Origin: CAZJHX01 sp964545715
GTDB taxonomy: Bacteria; Myxococcota_A; UBA9042; GCA-2863065
Direction of reading: 5' to 3'
Length of the DNA: 64,000 nt
NCBI GenBank assembly: GCA_964545715.1
Contig: CAZJHX010000013.1
Location: 1 to 64,000 of the forward strand
The notes beneath the pieces were generated by a model. It saw only the letters and a program-made list of their open reading frames with translations, made no database searches and was not told the origin of the DNA. This document shows, one piece after another, positions 35,392-43,226 of the stretch; the stretch's first letter is position 1, and every line of letters begins with the position of its first letter. Position numbers and translations under genes: made by a program.

Positions 35392-36600
35392 TTAGTCGGC
35401 CGTGGGCGGGGTCGGCAGCTCGGCCAACCCGCTGACATCGGCCTTGCGCAGCGTGAAGTAGAACGTAGAGCCCTCGCCGCGCTTCGACGTGACGCCGATC
35501 TCACCGCCGTGGCGATTGACGATCTTCTGGGAGATGGCCAGGCCCGCGCCCGTGCCCTCGAACTTGCGGCGGCTCTCCAAGCGCTTGAACATGCCGAAGA
35601 TCTGGTCGTGATACTCGGGGTCGACTCCGATGCCCTCATCTGCGCACTCAAAGCGGATCAGGCCGTTGCCCACCTCTCGCCAGTCCAGTGTGATGGCGGG
35701 GGGCTTGTCGGGGCTGAAGCGGATCGCGTTGCTCACCAGGTTCTCGAAGATGGACCGGATCAGCGGCGCGTTGGCGTCGACCATCGGCCAGAACGGCGGC
35801 ACGGTCAGCTCGACCTGGCGGTCCTGACAAAGGCGGGCCAGGTTGTCGAGGACCTCCTCGATGACCATGCCCACGTCGACCTCGGTGGTGCTGAACTCGC
35901 CCGTGGACAGGTGTAGCCACTCCCGCAGCCCGTGCAGCAGAGAGTCCATGCGATCGTGCGCTCGCCGCACCCGGTCCAGATGGCGCACCAGTGCCGGGTC
36001 GCGCTCGCCCATCAAGGTGATGCATTTGTCCAAGAAGAAGCAGGTACTACGCAGCGGCTCCCGCAGGTCATGCGTCGCGATCGTCACCAGGCCACGGAGC
36101 TCGGCGTTGAGGCCGATCAGGCGCTGCTGCTCGTCGTAGATCTGCGCGTTGGCCTGCGCCAGCTCTCCGATGAGCTGCGACCGCTCGCGGATGAGCTTGC
36201 ACGCACGCGCGGCGTTGTGAACGGTGGTCAGCAGCGTGTTCGGGTCGACCGGCTTCTTCAGGCACGCGTAGATGTGGCCGTCGTTGACCGAGCGAAGGAC
36301 CGTCTCCAAGCTCAGCACGCCGGACAACAGGACGCGGGACGTGACGGGGCGCCGATCCTGGCACTCGCGCAGCAGATGCTCGCCGCTGATGCCGGGCAGC
36401 ACGTTGTCGGTGAGCACCACGTCGAAGTCCTCTTCCTCGAGGATCTCCAGCGCCGTGTCGCCGTCGACCGCCTCACGCACCTCGAACTCACCCTGGAGGA
36501 TGTGCACCATGTACTCGCGGTCGAAGACGTCGTCCTCGACCAGCAGCACGCGCGCATGCTCAGCGTCGAAAGTCCCGGCTGGTGGATCTGCCGCTGTCAC
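35392..36600 (-). CDS. hybrid receiver-histidine kinase
   Basis: This 402-residue soluble signalling protein has an N-terminal receiver (residues 16-135, acidic pocket Glu22-Asp23-Asp24, phosphoacceptor Asp65 in VVLTDNVLPG, Lys-Pro in KKPVD), a coiled coil (135-170), a HisKA dimerisation domain with His177 in ATHDLREPLR, and an ATPase domain (about 280-390) with NLVSNAIRF, DEGIGVD and GTGAGLAI. There is no membrane segment. The HDLREPLR box places it with bacteriophytochrome-like HisKA kinases. It starts two bases after the stop of the response regulator gene upstream, and the pair probably signal together. Confidence 0.92.
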   Translation of the reverse strand: MTAADPPAGTFDAEHARVLLVEDDVFDREYMVHILQGEFEVREAVDGDTALEILEEEDFDVVLTDNVLPGISGEHLLRECQDRRPVTSRVLLSGVLSLETVLRSVNDGHIYACLKKPVDPNTLLTTVHNAARACKLIRERSQLIGELAQANAQIYDEQQRLIGLNAELRGLVTIATHDLREPLRSTCFFLDKCITLMGERDPALVRHLDRVRRAHDRMDSLLHGLREWLHLSTGEFSTTEVDVGMVIEEVLDNLARLCQDRQVELTVPPFWPMVDANAPLIRSIFENLVSNAIRFSPDKPPAITLDWREVGNGLIRFECADEGIGVDPEYHDQIFGMFKRLESRRKFEGTGAGLAISQKIVNRHGGEIGVTSKRGEGSTFYFTLRKADVSGLAELPTPPTAD

Positions 36601-36602
36601 AG

Positions 36603-37043
36603 TTAGTCGCGGCCGACCAGCTGAATGTCGAACTGCTCCAGAGACTGGACCACGGCCGTCAGGTTGTCCGCCGTGACCGGCTTCTGGATGTAGACCACCG
36701 TCTCCAGCTCGTAGGAGCGCAGCACGTCCTCGTCGCTGTTGGACACCGTCAGCATTACCACCGGCAGATCGCGCGTGGCCTCGCCGTCGCGGATTCGCTC
36801 CAGCACTTGCAGGCCGTTCAGCTTGGGCAGGTTGATGTCCAGGATCACCAGACCGGGGAACGGAAACTCACCGCGGTTGGCGAACTTGCCGTTGCCCTCC
36901 AGATAGTCCATCGCCTCAGCACCGTCTTCGACAAAGTGCACCGGGTTCGCCAGGCGGGCGCCTTCGACGGCGTCCTCCAGGATCTCCGCATCGTCGGGGC
37001 TGTCCTCGACAACAAGAATCGGGACCGGGTTGGCTTCACTCAT
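36603..37043 (-). CDS. single-domain response regulator, Rcp1-like
   Basis: This 146-residue stand-alone receiver has a complete site: Glu13-Asp14, Asp69 in VILDINLPKLNG, Thr/Ser in MLTVSN and Lys in IQKPV. The ILVVEDSPDDAEILEDA start and the LDINLPKLNGLQVL motif are typical of Rcp1-type regulators paired with phytochrome-like histidine kinases. There is no output domain, so it would act by protein contact. The neighbour downstream is a hybrid kinase of the matching HisKA type, two bases away, and the PilZ pair is upstream. Confidence 0.93.
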   Translation of the reverse strand: MSEANPVPILVVEDSPDDAEILEDAVEGARLANPVHFVEDGAEAMDYLEGNGKFANRGEFPFPGLVILDINLPKLNGLQVLERIRDGEATRDLPVVMLTVSNSDEDVLRSYELETVVYIQKPVTADNLTAVVQSLEQFDIQLVGRD

Positions 37044-37080
37044 ATCACTCCTCCGTCACGTGTCGCGTATCGTACCGTGT

Positions 37081-37908
37081 TCATTCGTCTTCGTCCTCGT
37101 CGACTACACCGGGGCTCACGCTGCGCAAAAACGCCCGCAGCCCGCCGATCTCGGCTTGTTGTTCCGCCGGGTCCAGCGCCAGGGACACCAGAGAGTCGTT
37201 GGCGTCGGGCATCGGCATGACCTGATCGACCCGCCCCGTGAACTGCAGCCCCCGAAAGCGTGACTCGGTGATGCCCAGCAACCGGACGACCACCTCATCG
37301 CCGATCTCCGGTACGACCTTCAGGTTGCTCAGGATGGCCTGCTCGCTGCCCAGCCGCTTCAGCGCGGCCTGGATGATCATGTTGCGCCACCGGCAGAACA
37401 CGGCCAGATGGACCGCCACCGTGCGCGTGTGCGCCCGCTTGTTCTCGAAGCCGACCTCTTCCTCGACCGGCTTCGGCTCCAGATCGAGCAGCCGGCAGTC
37501 GGGCAGAGACACCGCCACCTCATCGGTGATGATCGGCAGGTGCGGGGGCTCTTTGCCGCCCATCAACAGCGTCATCAACTCCAGCGCAGGGCCGGTGCCG
37601 CGCGGCGAGTTGATCCGCACCAATTCGACGCCCACGCCGCCCAGCGGGTTGTAGGGGTCGCCGCGGCGTACGACCCGGACGACCTTGCACACCAGCTTGA
37701 TACACTCGTCGCTGGGTCGCGCTTCGGGCAGCTCGATCGTGATCTCGGAGCCGGGCGGCGGCACCACGCTCGTACGCAGGAAGATGCCGCACAGTGACAC
37801 GTCCGTCGTAAAGACCTTCTCTTCCGACCGTCGCCAGGACAGCAGAAAACGCATCAACTTCGGCCGGCGGTAGTGTCGCCGCCGGTCTGATGTTGGGGGC
37901 AGGCTCAC
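37081..37908 (-). CDS. PilZ domain protein
   Basis: This 275-residue protein has a PilZ domain at about residues 8-110. The c-di-GMP motif is RRRHYRR (positions 9-15) followed by TTDVSLCGIFL, the second (D/N)xSxxG box. A second beta-rich region (about 150-265) may be another, degenerate PilZ-type barrel. The C-terminus is acidic (Asp/Glu tail). It overlaps the upstream PilZ gene by an ATGA and lies 37 bases before the response regulator. It likely couples c-di-GMP levels to motility or envelope functions. Confidence 0.83.
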   Translation of the reverse strand: MSLPPTSDRRRHYRRPKLMRFLLSWRRSEEKVFTTDVSLCGIFLRTSVVPPPGSEITIELPEARPSDECIKLVCKVVRVVRRGDPYNPLGGVGVELVRINSPRGTGPALELMTLLMGGKEPPHLPIITDEVAVSLPDCRLLDLEPKPVEEEVGFENKRAHTRTVAVHLAVFCRWRNMIIQAALKRLGSEQAILSNLKVVPEIGDEVVVRLLGITESRFRGLQFTGRVDQVMPMPDANDSLVSLALDPAEQQAEIGGLRAFLRSVSPGVVDEDEDE

Positions 37909-38657
37909 CGCGGCGAGTCCCCCTGGTTGATGCGGCCGATCAGGCGCTCAAAGAGCTCCATGCGGTTGACGCTCTCGATCTCGACCTCAAACACCCAGCC
38001 ACGCGAGCCCTGGTCAGGGATCGGTGAGCCGGGGACGCGTCCATTGACGTCGACCGCGACCAGCTTGCCGGTGTCCCGAACCGCGATGCGCACACGGATC
38101 GGCGCACCCATCGGTGGCGCCATGCGCGCGGTGCGAATCCAGATGACCGAGACGCTGGCGGTGACGATCTCGCCGCGAAACCAGACGCCCTCGTGGTTGA
38201 AGAGCGCCTCGAAGCCGGAGCCGTATCCGCTGTCGTGCATACCGGACCGCTCGCCGGAGCTGTCCGAGCCTTCCTTGATGACCACGCCGGACTCGGCGCG
38301 GTGTCGCTTCTTCAGGTGCGCCAGCAGGCCGGTCCATTGGCCGCCGCTGGTCCGCAGTAGCTCGAGGCCGGCGGAGTGGCTGCTGCTGTCGCCAAACGGT
38401 GCCGGACCTGCCCAGCTGACCTGCGCGATGAGCCGCGCGCCGCGAACGTCCGGGGCGGACTGGTCGGACTCCTCGACATCGAAGATCAGGATCGCGCCGA
38501 CAGGTAGCTGCACGTCGGTAACGACAGCCGCACCGCGGGGCGAGATCTCGGTCGTTATGGCTTGATGCCGGCGGCCGGCATACTTGAAGCTCATTCGGAG
38601 GGTTGCGCGGTACCGAAATGTCTTCCGCCGACGGTCCAACTCATCGGATTGGCTCAT
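37905..38657 (-). CDS. PilZ domain protein
   Basis: This 250-residue protein has a PilZ domain at about residues 8-105 with RRRKTFRYR and the second motif in the altered form TEISPRGAAV, where Glu replaces the usual Asp or Asn. A second beta-rich domain (about 140-245) is similar in pattern. The ATG at 38657 is chosen because the protein then begins MSQSDELDRRRKTF, directly before the RxxxR box; a longer frame to 38843 overlaps the DUF362 gene. It is joined to the following PilZ gene by an ATGA overlap, so the two are translated together. Confidence 0.8.
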   Translation of the reverse strand: MSQSDELDRRRKTFRYRATLRMSFKYAGRRHQAITTEISPRGAAVVTDVQLPVGAILIFDVEESDQSAPDVRGARLIAQVSWAGPAPFGDSSSHSAGLELLRTSGGQWTGLLAHLKKRHRAESGVVIKEGSDSSGERSGMHDSGYGSGFEALFNHEGVWFRGEIVTASVSVIWIRTARMAPPMGAPIRVRIAVRDTGKLVAVDVNGRVPGSPIPDQGSRGWVFEVEIESVNRMELFERLIGRINQGDSPR

Positions 38658-38683
38658 GAGTCCCGATATAACAGATTCGGGCC

Positions 38684-39742
38684 TTACCCGATAGTTGACA
38701 CGTCTACCTTGAGCGCCGCCGGATCGGCGACGCCGAGCCCCAACTTCTGTGCCTGCAGCAAGTAGTTGCCGGCGGGATGGCGCTTGGCCAGAGGCGGCTT
38801 GCCCTTCTCTTTGCGCACCTTCTCGACCACCTCGTAGCCCCACGCGTCGATCGCGACCGGGTCCGTGGCGACGTAGATGCGGTTGTGCAGCACTTTGTGA
38901 CGGTTATCCATCGGGCCGCCGTCGTACATCACGCGCAGGCCGTCGCACACGATCAGCCGGACCTTGTCCGTGATCTTGGGGTGCGCATAGATGTCGGCGA
39001 TCTGCGGGTTGCAGTCGTGCTTGTGGAAGTCGTGCGGGTTGTTGATGTTGCCGTGAGTCATGTTCTTCATGCCCACGGTGACGCCGGCCAGGCTGTGATC
39101 CTTGATGACCGGCGCGTTGATGATCGCCGTACAGTGTTTGAGCATGTTGGAGTAGTGGCTCTTGCCGCTGCCGTGCTTCGCGGCCTGCGTCTCGTAGCCG
39201 AGCAGCCCCGTGTCCTTGAGGATCTTCTTGCCGCCCATGTGGCGGACCATCGGTCCCTTGGCGGGATCCTCATTCAGGACGAAGCCGGATCCACGCGCGA
39301 GCAGGCGGTCTTTGTACTGCTCGTACAAGATGATCCGCTCGTTGGGCACACCCAGCGCCTGCAGGCCCTTGACCATGGCCGCCACCATGGCGGGGCTCGT
39401 GCCCATGCCGGGGGACGCCAGACAGTTCAGCTTGATGCCGACAGTGTCGGAGGGATGGATGAACTCCCGCCACGCCTTGACCAATGTGCGCTTGCCGGTG
39501 AATGCCAGCATCGCCGCGTTCGTCATCTTCTCGACGACTGCGGGGTGTTCCTTGTTGAGCGATTTCATGGCTTTGGCGTTTTCTACACCGACCACTTTGC
39601 CACGTCCCTGGTCCCGCAGGCGCCCGGCCCATGCGGCCGGGGTCTCGATCAGCGTACTGGTCGCCGATACGGCCAACGCTCCGCCGGCGATGGCGGCGCT
39701 CTTCTTGAGGAAATCTCGACGTGGATGTTCAGGCGTGCCCAA
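38684..39742 (-). CDS. DUF362 protein with Tat signal
   Basis: This 352-residue protein is exported through the Tat pathway: RRDFLKKSAAIAGGALAVSA at residues 8-27 is a canonical twin-arginine signal. The mature part is a DUF362 domain, a family of uncharacterised proteins often carrying iron-sulfur or metal centres, with the segments GIKLNCLASPGMGTSP and NAPVIKDHSLAGVTVGMKN. No ferredoxin-type cysteine clusters are visible, so this is the short metal-free-looking type. It lies 26 bases upstream of the PilZ genes on the same strand and may be the first gene of that run. Confidence 0.85.
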   Translation of the reverse strand: MGTPEHPRRDFLKKSAAIAGGALAVSATSTLIETPAAWAGRLRDQGRGKVVGVENAKAMKSLNKEHPAVVEKMTNAAMLAFTGKRTLVKAWREFIHPSDTVGIKLNCLASPGMGTSPAMVAAMVKGLQALGVPNERIILYEQYKDRLLARGSGFVLNEDPAKGPMVRHMGGKKILKDTGLLGYETQAAKHGSGKSHYSNMLKHCTAIINAPVIKDHSLAGVTVGMKNMTHGNINNPHDFHKHDCNPQIADIYAHPKITDKVRLIVCDGLRVMYDGGPMDNRHKVLHNRIYVATDPVAIDAWGYEVVEKVRKEKGKPPLAKRHPAGNYLLQAQKLGLGVADPAALKVDVSTIG

Positions 39743-39763
39743 GGTTCCTCCTGGAACGTAATC

Positions 39764-39792
39764 TTGAAACCGTTACGACTTTACCGTAATTT
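39764..39792 (+). promoter_or_regulatory. sigma-70-like promoter before the exported protein gene
   Basis: TTGAAA and TAATTT hexamers are separated by 17 bases in the 78-base region between divergent genes. Transcription would start near 39799, leaving a short leader with an AAGGAG ribosome site before the TTG start at 39821. The match is by eye only. Confidence 0.45.
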
Positions 39793-39820
39793 TTGAAGAA
39801 GGCTGTATATAAGGAGCCTC

Positions 39821-40561
39821 TTGAATCGAATAGCTGTCCCGGTCCGATTCGCCATTGCGGCGATCCTTTGCGTCGCGCTTGCGCCGGGTTTGGCGTCCGC
39901 TCAGGGCAAGCTCGATCCGGGCAAGCTGACCCCGCGCCTTGCGGCCGTCCCGTACAGCAAGAAGCTCCCCACGCTGCTCAAGCACATCGAGAAGCAGATC
40001 CGCGCCAGCTACGCGGACCGCATCGCCAACACCCCGGACGTCTCTGAGCGTGACCGGCTGACGGCGGAGATCGGTGTACGGCTGCAGGCCATCAGCGACA
40101 GCCACATCGGGTTCACCGGCCAGAAGACCGGCTACAACGTCTCCGTCGTGGCCGGCGAGTTCGCGCACAACACGGCAGAGAGCATGATCGTCATGCCCGT
40201 CGGCCGCAGCCACGACTACTTCTTCTTCATGAAGGGTGCGCTGTGGAAGGTGGTCACCACCGAGACCACACGGCAGTCGTTTGCGGTGTTCCTGGTCAAC
40301 CTCACAGAGCTATACGGCAAGCCCGACAAGGTCGACTACCGCAACCCCGACTTGAAGGACGCCCCGATTGGCGCCCGATGGAGCGACGATCAGATCGTGC
40401 TGGACGTGGCGTCACGTCCTGATTACGGCGCGATTACGGTGCGTTTTGCGCGGCGTGACATTCTCGATCGGGTGTCCGAGCTGCGTGGTGGGGCCAAGCC
40501 TCCTGCTGAAACGGCAGGCGATGGGCTCGACCCGACCATCCTGGACATCATGAAGGAATAA
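39821..40561 (+). CDS. secreted or periplasmic protein of unknown function
   Basis: This 246-residue protein starts at a TTG, with an AAGGAG ribosome site at 39811-39816. The signal peptide is cleaved near residue 28 (LASAQ). The mature protein has no recognisable family. A helical stretch up to residue 80 is followed by beta-rich sequence with GRSHDYFFFMKGALWKVV and WSDDQIVLDVAS. The pattern is reminiscent of small proteins used for envelope integrity, but no motif supports a function. It is the first gene after a divergent promoter region and is followed 78 bases later by infA. Confidence 0.6.
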   Translation: MNRIAVPVRFAIAAILCVALAPGLASAQGKLDPGKLTPRLAAVPYSKKLPTLLKHIEKQIRASYADRIANTPDVSERDRLTAEIGVRLQAISDSHIGFTGQKTGYNVSVVAGEFAHNTAESMIVMPVGRSHDYFFFMKGALWKVVTTETTRQSFAVFLVNLTELYGKPDKVDYRNPDLKDAPIGARWSDDQIVLDVASRPDYGAITVRFARRDILDRVSELRGGAKPPAETAGDGLDPTILDIMKE

Positions 40562-40639
40562 CGCAGGCTTCGCCGAAGTCTGTTGCCTATTACGGTCGCG
40601 CTATGGCATCGTGCCGCCGATCATTGCTTGGAGGGCCGT

Positions 40640-40858
40640 GTGGCCAAAGAAGAAGGAATCAGCGTGGAAGGCACCGTCGTCGAGCCACTCCCGAACGCCA
40701 TGTTCAGGGTTGAGCTTGAGAACGGGCATAAAGTGCTCGCCCACGTCTCCGGAAAGATGCGCAAGTTCTTCATTCGCATCCTCCCCGGTGACAAAGTGAC
40801 CGTCGAGCTCTCGCCCTACGACCTCACCCGAGGTCGGATTACCTACCGCGCCAAGTAG
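40640..40858 (+). CDS. infA: translation initiation factor IF-1
   Basis: This is the 72-residue universal initiation factor IF-1, an OB-fold protein that binds the 30S A site. The sequence begins MAKEEGISVEGTVVEPLPN and has the conserved FRVELENGHKVLAHVSGKMR and GDKVTVELSPYDLTRGRITYR segments. The length is exactly the family's. The start is a GTG at 40640, preceded by GGAGGG at the right distance; an upstream frame to 40583 is not part of the family. It stands apart from ribosomal protein genes, so it may be one of two infA copies. Confidence 0.95.
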   Translation: MAKEEGISVEGTVVEPLPNAMFRVELENGHKVLAHVSGKMRKFFIRILPGDKVTVELSPYDLTRGRITYRAK

Positions 40859-40863
40859 CGTCC

Positions 40864-43194
40864 TTACTCGAAGTCGAAGAGGATCTGCGGCGCGTTCGGC
40901 GCCTTGATGAGCCCTTCGATCGTGTCCTTGTGCTGCGCCGCGATGGCGCCGCCGCGGCGCTGAAGTGCGTGCGCAGCGCGCTTGCGGATGGCGTCCGACG
41001 CATCTGAGTCCAAGACACCCGCGAGCACTTCGCTTGCCGCCTTGCCCGGGCGGTACTCCACGACCGACAGCGCTGCCTGCACCACCTCGTTGTCGCTGTC
41101 TCCCAGCGCGTTCTCGATCAGCGGCATGACCTCGCCGTCCGGCACGTTGTACGACATCGACTGCAGCGCAGCGGTTCGCAGCTCTTTCGGGCCGCTCCAC
41201 GCGGTATCCAGGAGCAACTGACGCGCCTCCTTGGAGCTGCGGTTGGCCAGCGCATGAACAGCTGAGCGCGCGTTGGCGTCACCCGAACGCACCGCTTCGA
41301 CCAGGGCGGCGGTGGCCTCGGGGCGCTGGGAGCCGCTGAGCGCGCTGAACGCCTTGGAGGCCTTGCTCTTGTCCGTGGACCGGGTCAGCTCGACCAGCAC
41401 CTCGATCGCCTCGGCGCTGTCGACGCGCCGGAGGGCCCCGATCGCCTGCTCATCGCCGTCACGGGCGATCGCCACCAGGGTGTTTCCACTCTCGGGGTCG
41501 CCGCTGTTCGCCAGGGCGTTCAGGGCGGAGAGCCGCGTCGACTTGGACAGCGTCTGGTCCGTCGCGATGGACCCCAGAATGCCGGAGGTCCCGGGCGCTC
41601 CACCACGAGCCAGGGCTTGAGCTGCTGCGTCCCGGATCTGGCGATCGCCGCTGCGCACAGCAGACGCCAGCGCGTCCCGCACGTCCGTGCCCCCGATGCC
41701 GTCGCCGAGTGAGTACAACAGCTGCGTCGACACGTCCCCGGCCGCGATGCGCGATACCAATGAGCTGCGCGCCGGCTCGGGCAGCGCTCGTATGCCGCCA
41801 AGCGACTGCAGGGCCGCCTGCGCGACGGTTGGCTCGGGCGACCCAACCGCCTCGATCAAGATGGTGCGCGCGCCCTCGGTCTTGGCGCCGGACAGCGCCT
41901 GGAGCGCGATGCGGGCGCCGCGCAGGTCGTCTCCCTGCACAACGGCGGCCAGAATCGGCAGGGCCTTCTCGGCGTCGACCTGAACCATCGCGCGATACAC
42001 GTACGTGCGGGCGCCAAACGGCACCTCGGCCGGGTCGAGCGCCGCCAGCAGCGCCGGGTGGTTGTAAGAGACGGCGCCGGCGGCCGTGCGGTGGATGTCG
42101 GGCGCCGGGTCGAAGATCAGGCGGCGAATGGCATCCAGCGCCGTCGGCGTGTTCATGCGCCCCAGGGCGTAGATGACGTTGGAGCGGTCGTTGCGGCCCA
42201 CGGTGCGCACGGCCCGGGCGAGCAGCTCAGCGGTCTCGGGGGTATCCAGCTTGGCCAGCGCGTTGAACGCCGCCGCGCGCTCACCGCGCTGAGCGGTACG
42301 GATCAGGGACGCCAGCGTGCGCACCGTCTCGGGCGTCTTGCGGTCGCCGAGCGCCTCGATGACCTGCACGCGCAGCTGCGAGCGGGGGTCACGCAGAATG
42401 CGGGCAAAGAGCGCGTCCACTTTGGGAGAGTCGTTGCCGCTCAGGGCCCGAACGGCGGCCTGCCGCACGCTCAGCGGGTTGTAGGAGCCGGCGGCGTCCA
42501 TCAGGATCTGCAGCCCGGCCGTGGTCGAGGCCAGCGCGCGCGCCGCGTCGCGAGGGGTGGAGCCGGAGCCTTCGTACAGCACCTGGGTCACCGCGCCCAC
42601 GGCGTTGTCGGTGCCGATGCTCGCCAGGGCCTCCAACACCGAGCCCCTGAAGCGCAGCGTGCGCTCGTCCTCGAGGCTGCGGATCAGCAGCTGCTCGGCA
42701 AAGTCGTCGCTCATGACCGACAGGCCGTGCGCGCCGAGGCTGACTTGCCCGTATTTGCCCGCGTACAGCGCGTTCTCCAGGATGCCGGCGGCGCCCAGAC
42801 CACCGATGCGGCCCACGGCCTCCGCGGCCGCGCGACGCACGCGGTAGCGCTTGTCCTCCATCCGCTCGGTCAGAAAGCCCAGCGCCTCGGAGCCGGCGTC
42901 TCCCATATCGCGCACGATACGCTCGGACTCGATCAGATTCGGCGCGGCCTCGTACTGGGCCCGCAGATCCTGAAACGACCGGGAGGCCTCGGCGACCGGC
43001 GTCGGTGCCGGGGGGCACATCCGCACGACGCGCGGCCGGGGCTGTACGGGCATATCCTCGACCACATCGTCGTCGTCCACCTCGGCGATCTCGGCCAGGC
43101 GCGAGTTCTCGAGCGCGAGATGGATCGACAATGGCAGCAAGCCGCAGACGGCCAGGATGGGCAAAGCCGAATACAACATTGTTTTGATTCGCAT
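40864..43194 (-). CDS. HEAT/PBS-lyase-repeat protein with N-terminal membrane anchor
   Basis: This 776-residue protein has a signal anchor (about residues 1-30, ending in an acidic stretch DDDDVVED) followed by a Pro-rich linker and about 15-18 HEAT-like repeats of around 30 residues from about 85 to 770. Repeat signatures such as ALASIG, ALGDRKTPE and ALARGGAPGTSG are spaced regularly. Such repeats form an alpha-solenoid that binds proteins. It is the downstream gene of a minus-strand pair with the unknown protein at 43227, 32 bases away. Its stop faces infA's stop, five bases apart. Confidence 0.85.
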   Translation of the reverse strand: MRIKTMLYSALPILAVCGLLPLSIHLALENSRLAEIAEVDDDDVVEDMPVQPRPRVVRMCPPAPTPVAEASRSFQDLRAQYEAAPNLIESERIVRDMGDAGSEALGFLTERMEDKRYRVRRAAAEAVGRIGGLGAAGILENALYAGKYGQVSLGAHGLSVMSDDFAEQLLIRSLEDERTLRFRGSVLEALASIGTDNAVGAVTQVLYEGSGSTPRDAARALASTTAGLQILMDAAGSYNPLSVRQAAVRALSGNDSPKVDALFARILRDPRSQLRVQVIEALGDRKTPETVRTLASLIRTAQRGERAAAFNALAKLDTPETAELLARAVRTVGRNDRSNVIYALGRMNTPTALDAIRRLIFDPAPDIHRTAAGAVSYNHPALLAALDPAEVPFGARTYVYRAMVQVDAEKALPILAAVVQGDDLRGARIALQALSGAKTEGARTILIEAVGSPEPTVAQAALQSLGGIRALPEPARSSLVSRIAAGDVSTQLLYSLGDGIGGTDVRDALASAVRSGDRQIRDAAAQALARGGAPGTSGILGSIATDQTLSKSTRLSALNALANSGDPESGNTLVAIARDGDEQAIGALRRVDSAEAIEVLVELTRSTDKSKASKAFSALSGSQRPEATAALVEAVRSGDANARSAVHALANRSSKEARQLLLDTAWSGPKELRTAALQSMSYNVPDGEVMPLIENALGDSDNEVVQAALSVVEYRPGKAASEVLAGVLDSDASDAIRKRAAHALQRRGGAIAAQHKDTIEGLIKAPNAPQILFDFE

Positions 43195-43226
43195 GCGCCA
43201 TGAGACGGCGCGGATCCCGAAAAGTT

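Noticed and set aside
40583..40639. Longer IF-1 with 19 extra residues
   Set aside because: IF-1 is about 72 residues and starts MAKE; GTG 40640 with GGAGGG fits precisely.
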